Positions 23,474 to 33,430 of a stretch of 64,000 nt of DNA are shown one piece after another (position 1 is the stretch's first letter; the number at the start of each line of letters is the position of its first letter). A program made the translations under genes and the position numbers. The stretch is from NCBI GenBank assembly GCA_022747635.1, contig JAKTNV010000010.1, positions 44,016,027 through 44,080,026 on the forward strand, written 5' to 3'. The notes under the pieces were generated by a model. The model saw only the letters and a list, made by a program, of their open reading frames with translations. It searched no databases and was not told the DNA's origin. The DNA is from Hetaerina americana (taxonomy: Eukaryota > Arthropoda > Insecta > Odonata > Calopterygidae).

Positions 23474-24397
23474 CGAGGGTAGGCTGTAAAATAATGCACA
23501 CGTGCTTGTAGAGCGTTGACAAAAACAAAGAGCGAGATCGAGCCAAAAGTGTATTTTAGTACAATTCCTAAGTTTCAAAATCATATGTTTATTTTTCAAC
23601 ATAGTCACCGTTAAGGCTAACACATTTCTCCCGACGTATTACAAATTCATTCCATCACTGAAAAACGTCCGACTTTTCTCGAATCCAGGACTTGACAGCT
23701 CCCTTCATCTCATCGTCCGAGGTGTCTCTTGAGTTGAGGAAAAAAAATAAAAATCGCAAGGCGCAAGATCGGGGGAATAAGGTGGGTGTGGAATCGGCCC
23801 AAATTTCAGGTTTCACAGAGCCTCTCCAGTTGCGCGCGAGGTGTGTGGACGAGCGTTTGTCATGTTGCAATATGTTATTGGCCCCAGCCTGCCTTTGACC
23901 CAACAAACTTCTTCCTTGAGTATTCCACTATGGTTTGCGATACGCTTTTGAGTGATTCGCCGGTCATTTTGAATGAAATCTTCGACGAATTTGCGATGTT
24001 TATCTTCTTGGGCAGTGATCGGACGTGCGCTGAGTATTTCACCAACAATTACCGCTTTTCGAGGCTCGCAACCACGAAATTTTACCACCCATCGATTTAT
24101 AGTGGACCTATCAACAGCATCGTCACCATAAACAGCATTTAAACAACGATGAATCTCAGTAGGGCTCACTTTTTCTGCAGTTAAAAATTCGCTAACAGCA
24201 CGCTGTTTAACTTGCGTTGGCATAGCACTAAAACACGTCTCCCTACTACCGCTTCTCGAAATACACTAGATGAACGCAAAGGCCTCAAACGTGCGCATTT
24301 GCATTGAGGGAGAATGTTACTTCCTTGTGCCATCTGGCGAGCTCCCGAAGGTCATTTTGTTTGTGATCTACAAGGATATGGGCATTACCTACACTCG
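23474..24397 (-). mobile_element. Internally deleted mariner (family M2) nested in LINE L1b
   Basis: It is 924 bp long. TA at 23472-23473 and 24398-24399 flank the ends. Terminal repeats are imperfect: CGAGGGTAGGCTGTAAAATAATGC at left, against CGAGTGTAGGTAATGC read inward at right. The host LINE reads collinearly across the insertion point, from RGLRQGCPL to VFIEEAIAKM, which gives the order of events. The transposase inside is decayed and internally shortened. Confidence 0.82.
23590..24223 (-). pseudogene. Mariner transposase remnant (M2)
   Basis: Start at 24223 with MPTQVKQRAVSEFLTAEKVS, then TEIHRCLNAVYGDDAVDRST and INRWVVKF, the first helix-turn-helix domain of mariner transposases. Around residue 85 FVEDFIQNDRRIT opens the second. 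After IANHSG the frame jumps to WVKGRLGPITYCNMTNARPHTS, where the catalytic HDNARPH box has lost its Asp. A shifted frame ends DDEMKGAVKSWIREKSDVFQ. The first catalytic Asp region is deleted. It is non-functional. The next 60 bp (to about 23590) encode the decayed C-terminus. Confidence 0.8.
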
Positions 24398-25279
24398 TAT
24401 TTAATGTATTCATCGAGGAAGCAATTGCAAAAATGAAAGAAAGAACTAAAGGTATTTAGTTGAATGAAAGAATAATTCACAGTATCTGTAGTATTCACAG
24501 TCGAATTCAGAGCTTTGTTGATGATATAGTAGTACTGCAGATTCTGAAAATGACATAAATAAGATGCTCAAGATACTATCCAGAGAACTAGAAGATTTTT
24601 AATTGAAAATAAACAAGAAAAAGACCAAGACAATGGTAATAGAAAAGGGAAAAGAATTTTTCAAAACTGACATAAAAAGAGACCGCATTACCTTGAAGCA
24701 GGTTGAAATTTTTGCTACCATGAGAGTATTATTAACAACAAACATACACGTGAAGTTGAGATTAAGATGAGAATAGCCTTGGCAATACAAGCGTTTCAAA
24801 ACAAGAACAATTTACTGGTCATTAACCATATAAGTATGTAAATAAAAAAAAAGTTCCTTTTTGAGTGTATCGCTATATGGCTGCGAGACATGGGCAATCA
24901 GGAAAGCGAAAAGAAAAAAGAGTGAGGTAATGGAAATTTGGACTTGGAGGAAACTAACAAAAACCAGCCGGGTAGAAAGAAAAAGTATAGGAAAAGTGTT
25001 AGCAGTAGTAGAAGAAAAGAGATCGCCCTGAAGAACAACAAGACAACGAAGAGAAAAATTAATCGGACATTTATTAAGGCATAACCAATTCCTTAAGAAC
25101 ATATTGGACTGAAAGTTTAGGGAAGAAACCAAGAGGACATCCCATGGCTGCTTTCTTCAAGAACATGGAGCATAAGATGCACTTCAGATCATACGCAAGC
25201 CTGAAGGAAGTAGCAGTGAATAGAGAGAGCCGTGGCTATTGCGAAGAGGCACTGCCATTAGTGTTTGATGATGATGATG

Positions 25280-25500
25280 CTCAGCAATATTTTAAACGCA
25301 TCGACTGACTGTATAACTAAAGCTTAAACATCCTCAAAACCAAATAATTTAATGAATTCACCAACGACTTTTATTACTATATCTAGTTCTTCCAATGCCT
25401 CCTTTACCATATCTTGGATTCCTCTTTGAGTTGAAAGCACTGGAAATAAAAGGTACTCCTGATTTACCCCTCTTTCTTAAACTGCCCAGCCCGACTTTAC
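25280..25500 (-). pseudogene. RTE-like LINE (L1a), RT fragment
   Basis: Matches 1985-2215 of copy 1 in the same strand. GAATTCACCAACGACTTTTATTAC corresponds to the VGGEFVKSV region, TCTAGTTCTTCCAATGCCTCC to EAWEELEVG, and CTGATTTACCCCTCTTTCTTAA to RRGVRQG. Short, decayed, ending in a TA/CA microsatellite. Confidence 0.65.
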
Positions 25501-25504
25501 ACAC

Positions 25505-25512
25505 ACCCACAG

Positions 25513-25546
<34 letters not shown>

Positions 25547-25606
25547 GTATATATACATATATGTGCATATATATATGTATATATATACATACATACATGC
25601 ATACAC
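25505..25606. repeat. TA/TG/CA microsatellite
   Basis: Alternating TATA, TGTA and CATA units lead directly into the left end of the mariner at 25608. Confidence 0.95.
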
Positions 25607-25607
25607 A

Positions 25608-26395
25608 CGAGGGGGATTTGAAAAGAAAGGTCTCCTATTTTTTTCATGAAAAATCAACTTTATTCTCCACTCTGCGTACATCGTTGGAAAGGTTGAGCAT
25701 CGAGCTATTTTATGCATAGTCGTCTTGACCTTCAATCACTTTTTGCATTCATGTAAGCAGCTTTTTAATACCAGCGTCGTACCTTTCTCCCGCCGCGTCG
25801 CGATGCCAACTGGCGACTGCTTCTCCGATATAAATTCATCGCCATTTAGTGGAAGTGTACGGTGAGAAGTGTATGGACATCAAAAACGTGCGGAAGTGGT
25901 GCAAGGAGTTTTTGGATGGCCGGGAAAACGTCCACGATGAGCAGCGGTCGGGGCGGCCGAGTTTGCCGGAATCAATGGTGGCTCCAATTGACGAAATGTT
26001 GCACAATAACCGAAAAATTACCCTTCTGGAAATAAAGGAAGGCCTTAATGAAGAGAGTGGCTACTTCTCCGTGCAGAATATTGTGTCGGAGGTCCTTGTT
26101 ACAACAAGGTCTCTCACCAAAGGAGTGTGTTTGCATCATGCACGTCCACATGTGTCACATCAAACGACCACCTTACTCAATGAATTCGGCTGGGATATAA
26201 TCGACCACCCTCCCTACAGCCCGGACGTTGCACCCAGCTACTACCACTTATTTCCCGCTCTCATAAAACACCTCGGAGGACATAAATTCAAGTCAGACGA
26301 GGAAGTGCAAGAAGCTCTCGTCTGTTGGCTTCGTGACGAGGTGGGAGAAAGGTACGACGCCGGTATTAAAAAGCTGGTTACAAGGATGCAAAAAG
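25608..26395 (+). mobile_element. Mariner family M1, copy B, right end lost
   Basis: The left terminus CGAGGGGGATTTGAAAAG resembles that of copy A. The body follows copy A (276-1092) at roughly 90% identity by eye, including the same internal deletion join. Similarity stops abruptly at CAAGGATGCAAAAAG (26395). The last coding 17 codons, the 3' region and the right terminal repeat are missing, so it cannot move by itself. The left TA duplication is not evident because the flank is a microsatellite. Confidence 0.8.
25793..26395 (+). pseudogene. Mariner transposase remnant (M1 copy B)
   Basis: A longer open frame than copy A: VYGEKCMDIKNVRKWCKEF, then SGRPSLPESMVAPIDEML (first HTH part) and KITLLEIKEGLNEES. 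The deletion join follows, then HHARPHVSHQTTTLLNEFG and IDHPPYSPDVAPSYYHLFP. The third catalytic Asp is replaced (SYYH where copy A has SDYH), and the region of the first two is deleted or altered. The frame runs on into unrelated sequence after LVTRMQK (26395), so its apparent length to 26526 is accidental. Confidence 0.8.
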
Positions 26396-26540
26396 GATTA
26401 ATTGTCGAGGCGACTGCAGTTCTAACCCTCTCTTCCTTGAGAAAGATGGCTTCGACCACCGAAAAATCGAAAATTAGTAAGTTTCTTTTCTTTTTTGTGT
26501 GTTTCTGTGTTTCTGTCGGTGTCTAGTAGTTCTAAATTTT
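26396..26540 (+). other. Unassigned segment after truncated mariner
   Basis: Begins exactly where mariner similarity ends. It contains AGAAAGATGGCTTCGACCACCGAAAAATCG. This recalls the GATGGC...CGAAA blocks at the end of the Penelope-like element at 32790-32835, but the resemblance is short. Origin undecided. Confidence 0.3.
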
Positions 26541-26692
26541 ATATATTATGTATCTATATAGAAATATATATGTATATATATACACACATACATATATGTA
26601 TTTATGTATATATATACATATATATGTATGTGTGTATATATATACATCTATATTTCTGTATAGATATATAATATATATATACATAATATATA

Positions 26693-26756
<64 letters not shown>

Positions 26757-26876
26757 GGGTCTAGGAAATATTTTTACATTCGTGATCTGCTGGATTCCGC
26801 CTTCCCCACCTTTCCTGTGTTCGTCCTTTGTGTGTGTTCCTATCCCTTTTCCTTATATCTGTTTCTATATTAATGA

Positions 26877-26911
<35 letters not shown>
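26541..26911. repeat. AT microsatellite with embedded imperfect inverted repeat
   Basis: Long TA runs (ending at 26753 and again at 26880-26911) flank mixed TATG/TACA units. 26551-26600 and 26611-26665 are imperfect complements of each other over about 50 bp. Confidence 0.9.
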
Positions 26912-26913
<2 letters not shown>

Positions 26914-27667
26914 TGTGTCAATAACTACTTACAAAGCATTAAGGTAGCGGAAACCATATAATTTGAAGTGCATTCATGTATTCTCTTTAAGAGTGTAATT
27001 ATTACTTTGTTTCTCTTTACCTATTCAACTCACCGTAATATGCTGTTTTTTGCATCAATTTCGAATTTAGAATACATTCATAAGTATGCCGGTATTATCC
27101 AGTAGAAAAGAATTCACCAATAAAATGAATGGTCATTGTCGGCGTGGCAATATAGACGATGATTGTATTAATGTTACCGAAGTCGGAGGAAACTATCCAC
27201 ATAACTAACGTGTTGAACTGAACGAGATGGGCGAAATGACGATTTTGATGTTCGAGCCAATGTTCCATACGGACAATGATGATAATTTGAACTATGTAGC
27301 AAATTTGAGCACAAATATAAGAGAGAGGTATGAGTAACGACATTGGAGACACTATTCCCTTAGCAACGAGGGGCCTGGGTCGATATAGTTATGCAGGATT
27401 ACGTCGATATTCGATATGGGTAAAATAGGCGATATAACAATATTGGCAATATTCCAGATACTGTCGGTATGGGAATCCTTTCCGATATTACTCCATATAC
27501 CCGATTGTTAAATGACGCATGTAATAAAATTAATACTTTTTGGCACTACCTTGATTTTAATTCTATATCGTTGACTGACTTTGGAAAGTAGAAGTCACCC
27601 ATCCCTTGTAATTACAGCCGATTTTTCACACGCTGTGAAATGCTGATGATACAGTCGCATGCCACCA
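26912..27667. other. No gene recognised
   Basis: AT-rich. 27390-27500 is unusually full of CGATAT/ATCG words (for example GTCGATATTCGATATGGG). No other structure recognised. Confidence 0.4.
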
Positions 27668-28268
27668 GATCGATATCACCCCACCCCCCCTTCAAGCGGT
27701 TTAAAGGAGACCGACTCAGGTGAGGATGGAAGAGTTTGGAATGGGGTAGAGGTGAGCGAATGACATTCGTACCGCGGAGGGCAAATCATTGCGATAACAT
27801 TCGCCTTTTTGCCGTTGATACCATTCCAAAAATATCGTATAATTCAAGGTTGGCGGTCTCTCATATTAACAAATGCAAAATTAAAGTGTCAACTTGTTTC
27901 AAAAGGGACGAATTTTCACTCCAAGGAATTTACGCTATTTATTTATTCCTGGATTTCTCGCTGCGTTTCGAGCACCTCATGAAAAGAATCGACGTTTCGC
28001 TCTACCTGCTGAGAATATCGTCTAGGTCTAGATAAGTCACCCATTGACTTTGTAGAGAGATTGAAACGTTGGCACTTTTGAAAATACGCGTAATGCATTG
28101 GTTGGATGTCCCGAAAAAAATTTTTATTCAGCAGGAACACTACAATTTGCGCAATCTTTCATTTACTGAAAAACTAAATATTAGTACAATTGGGATATTC
28201 CGTAAAAAACTGTAAAGCAGCTCCACCAGAACAGCCGATTCAGAGGAAATATTGAAATTAAATCATTA
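27668..28268 (+). repeat. 600-bp interspersed repeat, copy 1
   Basis: About 600 bp whose reverse complement lies at 37856-38462. The core (AATCATTGCGATAACATTCG through CATGAAAAGAATCGACGTTT) is nearly identical in the two copies, while the ends are more diverged. A plus-strand frame of about 85 codons is shared, but no domain is recognisable and it is probably non-coding. It includes CGACGTTTCGCTCTACC, reminiscent of the GAAACGTCG motif common in some retroelement ends. Family unknown. Confidence 0.8.
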
Positions 28269-28399
28269 CAGATAAGAAGACATATGTATGTATTTACGAG
28301 AAAATAGTATATTGTGCTACAAGTTCACACGGTGTAATAGATTGTAGAAGACTCCTTATAAAAACTCGGATCCACAGATTAATTAATGCAGGATGAGAC

Positions 28400-28790
28400 C
28401 TTAAAAGTCCATTCCAAAAGTAAGAGACATTATGGGAAGGCCTAAATGGCAAAACAACAATGAGAGAAATCTGAAGATATGATTTAAGTAGAAAGATACT
28501 TTAAAAGTCACACTGAATAATAATTGCTCATCGCCACATGTTGGTGTGGAGAATGATGAAAATGGTGAAATGGATGGATAGGAAAACTGACGAAGTTTTA
28601 AGTATCATATGCGAGGGGAAGGGTTGGGAAAAATCCAAAGGAGGCTGTAAAGATACAGAACGTTTTGATCGGCGATGGGTTGTTAAAGACTGAGAAAGAG
28701 GGAGGAACGTTAGGCCAGCGAGGACGCGGTATGAGAGGGATAGGACGATTTGAACAGGACGAAGGGAGGAAGGAAGCATGCTGAATTGAA
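28400..28790 (+). pseudogene. RTE-like LINE (L1a), 3' fragment
   Basis: The end of this stretch, GATGGGTTGTTAAAGACTGAGA then AGGGATAGGACGATTTGAAC, parallels the coding end of copy 1 (GMLKTVIQGRML...RIGMLDGVKGGRK) with indels. The upstream part from about 28400 is weaker. Plus orientation, 5'-truncated. Confidence 0.6.
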
Positions 28791-30439
28791 TAAGGGTATA
28801 CTTATTGTAGTTTCAGATATCAAGTTTTATTTTTTAAGGGGAAAAATACATCGTTGTACACTCGAAAACCTATTTTCAACAGTAAGATACCATAAAAATA
28901 TAATGTCCTTAAAATTCTCCATATCGACTGAGAATAAGCAGATAAAATTTTCTCAATCCTTCGGTTTTTTTTACATCCAAAATGTCTCCATAATTTAAGT
29001 CAGCAATATTTTCGATATATTAAATGGGTAATGTTATCAGTCACAATACTGTCCATATGGTCATGTCGGTGATAAATATCGAGCCCTGAATTATCCTTTC
29101 TTCAAAATAATATGCATATACCGGTTTGCTACGGAAAAATATCAATTTGACGTCCATATATCGTCACACAGCGCAAACCATCGTCTGAGGTGAACGGAGT
29201 GAGTGCTGTCTTACCGAAGAACGTGGTCTCCACCATTCATTCAAACGGAGAATTTGCTGCTGCTTCTCGCTTCGTTTCATTGACGGCCTATTCCTTGGTG
29301 ACTCGCCAAGTCACGGCACTTTTATGTGATTCCCTAGACTTATAGGCCATCAACTCATGGCGAGACCTTACACAACCTCCGTCTGCTTCTGTCTATTTTC
29401 CGCGACGTCTTATTCCCGAAGTACCTACGTTCTTCTACTTCGCCGCTAACCTCTCCAATGCCTGGAGTTTGACTCACCTTCTGCAACCCTGTGAATGCAC
29501 AAGGTGGCTTTAAGCGAGGCTACGAGATTATGAATGATCAAAATAAACAGCAGTCAACCCGAAGGCTGATATGAAAGATGAGGGTGAGGTTTACTAAATG
29601 CTATGCCCTTTATGGCGGGTGGAATGGTCTCATTAGGGTGCAGTGGCGGCCAGTTCGGTTCACTGTGTTGTCTGCAGTTTCTCAGTGTTTCCGTCAATTT
29701 CAATTAATGTCCAGAGATTGAAATCGTGTGTATTTTTTTCTACGCAATCATGGTATCTCCTTTGGTCAACATTAAATTAGTTCGTTAAGTAACTGGATTC
29801 CGCATTTTGCGGTTGGCCCACCACCTGAAAATTGGCGGATGGACTCGATCACATGGAAATCTGGCCTCAAATCGAAATGAAATTAGGATGTGGCATGTTT
29901 TTCTCCGAGGTAGTCGTCTAAAAAAATCTAGAAAGTCATCAAAGTCAAACGTTGCTTATTTGTTTTTATTTAGTAGTTGGAATGAGGTTAACAAAAATTC
30001 ATGTTACATAATTGTTCGGTGAATGGAAATAATCACGGATAGAACTTGAGTCCACCAGCAACATTGGTCATTTTCCGAAAGATTAATGGATTTATTTTTT
30101 CAAACCCGGATCTTACCGGTGATACCGAATGTTGAGTTGCATATATATTACTAATTCATAGATCTGAAAATCAATTTGTTTACTTGGGGACACATTACGC
30201 CAAAACGGTACGAAGCAAGTGCTTCCAATATGCTGCAAAAACGTCGTTAAAATGTAGAAAGAAACATAGGCTAGGTTCAAATTGGAAGTACTTTTTTTGA
30301 AATTTTTTTCGATCGAAATAACCGATTTTTGAAAAAAAAAGTATCTCAGAATAAAGATTTCCGTTCATTAATTTCATTAAGGGGCGAAAAGTAAACTGTT
30401 TCATTCTTTCTGTAGATATTATGCCATTTAAAAGCGTAC
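28791..30439. other. No gene recognised (1.6 kb)
   Basis: Short frames only. 29150-29700 has a more even base composition than its surroundings, with several GTCTC/GAGAC words, but no recognisable domain or repeat partner. Confidence 0.45.
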
Positions 30440-30645
30440 ATGTTTGTTATGCTTATGGTAGAAAAAGGATAGGCATATTAGATGGACAGAAGGGAGTAGG
30501 GAATTTTCTGAACTGAAAAGAGGCTTACTGGAGTGCCCGATGTCATTTTGTAATATCTTGTTAGGAGAGCCGATTAAACATTTTTTACGCAATTGTATAG
30601 ACTGCATTCATCCAAAACCTATCTCAATTGGTAGAATACCATAGA
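30440..30645 (+). mobile_element. RTE-like LINE (L1a), 5'-truncated 3' end
   Basis: Encodes RIGILDGQKGVGNFSELKRG, the terminal segment of copy 1 (RIGMLDGVKGGRKYSEMKRD), followed by about 110 bp of 3' UTR. The UTR ends AAACCTATCTCAATTGGTAG, the complement of the 3' block at 1241. It is an ordinary 5'-truncated LINE insertion of about 200 bp. Confidence 0.8.
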
Positions 30646-31013
30646 TTATATATACATTATAAAAACTTTCTATAGCCTAAGTTTCTTAACTATAGAAGAC
30701 AATGGTGAAGAACTTATGCCAGCAAGGTCAGACAGAAAGAGAATATGACGTAGATGAGGATAGCATAGATCCAGGTTTACTCGACGGTGAGATAGAAAGG
30801 GCATTAAGGGAACTGTAATCAAATAAGGCCGTGGGGGTAGGCAGCATTCCTGCGCAAGTTCTTAACGGTTTGGGAAAATTTGGGAGGAGGAGTTTATATG
30901 GACTATTTCGTAACATTTATGAGATAGGAATTTGGCCGGGTGACTTTGTCAGATCAGTATCAGTTCCTATTCCAGAAAAGGTAAAGGCTGCATCGTGTGA
31001 GGACTGCATTATA

Positions 31014-31766
31014 CGAGGGTCATCCGGAAAGTAGTACCCGTTCGTGAAATAAAGACACAAAAGTAAATATTAACAAACATAAAAAATTTTATTTGAAAGA
31101 GGATACTTTAAACTACTTCTCAACATAATCTCCAAGCAAATTAAGGCATTTGTCATAACGTGTGACAAGTTTCTGTATTCCTGCTGCATAGTCCTTCGCC
31201 GCCAGCTCATTGAGATACGCGAGGGACCCATCTTGCACAAATTTTTGCATAATGCAGATGGTGTTTAACAATTTCATGAACAATTGTTCGAGAAACATTG
31301 GGAAAATGCTCACAGATGTCATCAATTGTGACGCGCCGATCGTTCCTCACGAATTCGTCAACTGAGCTCACCAGTTGGTCTGTAATGACAGACGGTCTCT
31401 CCGAACGCTCATCGTCGTGTGTGTTCCCCCTCCCCATGTTGAAGTTGCGACACCACCGCCGAACAGACGACTCGTCCATTACATTGTCTCCATACACCTC
31501 CTTTAATTGGCGATGAATATCACATGGGCGAACGTTTCTTGCATTGAGGAATTTAATCACTGCCCTCACTTCACAACTGGCGGCGTTCTCAATTTTTTTA
31601 AACATTGTAAACAATCACAGAAACAACACAGGCAATGCTAGCGTCACGCAACTTGGCTCAGAGAAGGCAGACAAGCCACTGAAGCTATCTGACCTCGTCC
31701 AGCGGCTACTCGCGTCGTCAGCACTTCATGCGGCACGAACGGGTACTACTTTCCGGATGACCCTCG
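31014..31766 (-). mobile_element. Internally deleted mariner (family M3, copy 1) nested in LINE
   Basis: 753 bp with perfect 33-bp terminal inverted repeats (CGAGGGTCATCCGGAAAGTA then GTACCCGTTCGTG). TTATA flanks both ends (31009-31013 and 31767-31771); the expected duplication of this superfamily is TA. It interrupts the L1a coding sequence between SCED and the ISLISHAAK region. Nearly identical to the copy at 41496-42237 except for the internal deletion join, so it transposed recently. Confidence 0.92.
31113..31614 (-). pseudogene. Mariner transposase, DNA-binding domain plus C-terminus (M3 copy 1)
   Basis: Start at 31614, MFTMFKKIENAASCEVRAVI. The paired helix-turn-helix DNA-binding domain is intact: KFLNARNVRPCDIHRQLKEV and VRRWCRNFNMGRGNTHDDER (first unit), then FVRNDRRVTIDDICEHF and VHEIVKHHLHYAKICARWVPR (second unit and linker). 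The frame closes after 135 codons just beyond RWVPR. The C-terminal piece YLNELAAKDYAAGIQKLVTR to GDYVEK follows in a different frame, ending at 31113. The whole DD34D catalytic domain is missing. If expressed, the product would be a DNA-binding-only protein, which is an inference. Confidence 0.88.
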
Positions 31767-32749
31767 TTATAAGTTTGACTTCGCACGCAGCTAAAATTGG
31801 TTCTCAGGATCTTCAAAAAGAGGATGGAAGGCAGAGTACATGATTACTTTGGGGGATGGTCAGTATGACTGCAGAAAGGGAGAGGCACACGTGATACCAT
31901 TGCGGTAATGAGGTCACCAAGAAAAAGGAACATATACGAGAATACAATCAGGATGTATTTGCTTGTTTCTTAGATTTTGAAAAGGTGTTTGATAGAGTGA
32001 ATTGGGAAAAATTAACAAATATACTGCAGAAAATAGGAGTAGATTGGAGGAATAGGACACTTATCCGCAATCTGCATATGTCTCAGACTGCTCAGGTGCG
32101 AGTGGGGGGCGGCTGGTCTGGATGGGCAGTGTTAGGAGCAGGGGTGTCCATTATTGCCTTTGCTGTTCAATATACCTGTGGAGGATATAATTAAATAAGA
32201 ATGGGAAGAACTGGAGATAGGAATGAAAGTCGGAGGGGGATTCGTAAAATCATTTAGGTTTGCTGATGAACAAACTTTAGTTTGTCAGCCAAGGAGTGTG
32301 CCAGTCTCTCTGAGTGCATCGTAAATTCTGTAAGATAGATATTAGATGAGAATAAATGTAAATAAAACAAACGCTATGCGGTTTTTCCGAAAGTGAAAGG
32401 CTAAGATATTTGTTAAAATAGGAAGGCAAAAACTAGATCAGGTGAAACTGTTTACGTATCTCGGAAGTGTTTTGGACCAAAACGGTCAAAGTTTTAGGGA
32501 CATAAGGAAAAGAATTGCGTTGGGAAAAGGGGGATGGGGCAAGAATAGGATAGGGATGTTGGATGGAATGAAGAAAGTATTGTTGAATTTGCTGTTTGGT
32601 GTTGAAGAGGGATCTGGAATTAATGAGTAAGACGTTGATTTCTTTATTGTTGGGAGAGAAAAGTAAATTGTCTGGTGACTTATGTCCTTCCATACCTACT
32701 TTAACTGGTAGTAGATTAGCCACCATAATAACATATTTACTTTGTTAAA

Positions 32750-33430
32750 AACTTATCCAAACACAGAAAAGCATAAAAAGACAGGTATATATTTGACATT
32801 TCGACGGATAGCCGCCATCTTCAGGATGCCGTTCCCTGAGAGAGAGCGGAGAGGATACGTTTTAGAGGGGTGTGGGCAGCGGAAGAAGGTAAGGAACGAA
32901 GGGTGAACGGACAAGGGGTGAGAGGCTATGGCGGCCATTAGATGATTTCAGTGGGCTGAGCCCAGTCCGACATGTTTGAGCGATTGTAGTATCCAGATAT
33001 ACACCATCTCACTTGTTCTCGCCTCTATACGGCTGGCGGATTCAGGGAGGGTTTCAATCACCGAAACCGAGAAGCAGTTATCAAAGGATGTGTCGTGGGA
33101 AGCAGCGTGAGTAGGGATGGGGTAATGGAGGAAGGCTGGGGAATTAGTGGAGTAGCAGTGGTTATTCATGCGTATGGAGAGGATAGTAGTCCATTCACCC
33201 ACTTAGAAGGCAGGGCAGAAGTTGCATGAGAGTCCGTATATATATTTTTTTTGAAATGCTGGAGGCAAAAGAATGTACCTTGGGTTAGGATTTGGTAGTC
33301 AGGGAGGTGTCGGGATAAAGAAGATGGCAGCATTTGCAATGTTGGCGCTTTAGTGGGCGGGTGTAGAGAACAGACAGGGGGAGGCTCCTTTTTCTGGAGG
33401 TGAATGTCGATTTTTGGAGGTATAATTTAA
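32750..33430 (-). mobile_element. Penelope-like retroelement, GIY-YIG endonuclease end
   Basis: Broken minus-strand frames encode a Cys-containing IYGLSCNFCPAF segment followed by VGE, TTILSIRMNNHCYSTNSP, HDTSFDNCFSVSVIETLPES and ASRIEARTSEMVYIWILQSL then KHVGLGSAH. This order (Cys-rich linker, YxxxC..CpxxYvGET, RxxxH, SVxxIE, E...WI..L...GLN) is that of the GIY-YIG domain of Penelope-like elements. The catalytic GIY-YIG Tyr/Gly and Arg are partly recognisable. The 3' end encodes GILKMAAIRRNVKYIPVFLC and carries CTGAAGATGGCGG...CGTCGAAATGTC. Non-functional through stops and shifts. Confidence 0.65.

Larger units (their letters stand above)
23370..25275 (+). mobile_element. APE-type LINE family L1b, RT half, split by a mariner
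   Basis: The plus strand before the mariner encodes RLKTIIDLNGCWKEVK then KRGLRQGCPLYRFL, the RT motif RGVRQGCPLSPLLF. After the mariner it resumes with VFIEEAIAKMKE and FVDDIVVLQ (FADD with one change). A KINKKKTKTMV-type stretch, MRIALAIQAFQNKN, IAIWLRDMG (YGCETW-like region) and a GHLLRHNQFLKNIL segment follow. It ends in a GATGATGATGATG tail at about 25270. Frames are broken throughout. The tail and sequence differ from L1a. Confidence 0.75.
30690..32715 (+). mobile_element. RTE-like LINE (L1a), RT half, split by a mariner
   Basis: 5'-truncated plus-strand copy. Before the mariner it reads EYDVDEDSIDPGLLDGEIER, AVGVGSIPAQVLNGLGKFG and WPGDFVRSVSVPIPEKVKA. After it come GRMKGRVHDYFG-like broken sequence, FDRVNWEKLTNILQKIGVDW, LIRNLHMSQTAQVRVGGG, a decayed FADEQTLVCQ box, and FTYLGSVLDQNGQSFRDIRK. 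It ends in the family 3' block (ACTTTAACTGGTAG) near 32705. Reading frames are broken by several indels. It lies close behind the smaller L1a copy at 30440-30645 in the same orientation. Confidence 0.82.

Noticed and set aside
25358..25735. Frames of 84-125 codons across the TA microsatellite
   Set aside because: They translate the dinucleotide repeat (Tyr-Ile-Tyr-Ile) and are not genes.
26396..26526. Apparent extension of the mariner frame to 225 codons
   Set aside because: Similarity to the sister copy ends at 26395. The rest is read-through into unrelated sequence.
27390..27500. Cluster of CGATAT words, reminiscent of a TATCGATA regulatory motif
   Set aside because: No exact TATCGATA array and no gene nearby. 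Local composition explains it.
27736..28035. A 99-codon frame kept in both 600-bp repeat copies
   Set aside because: Conservation equals that of the surrounding repeat. No domain and no sign of coding constraint by eye.
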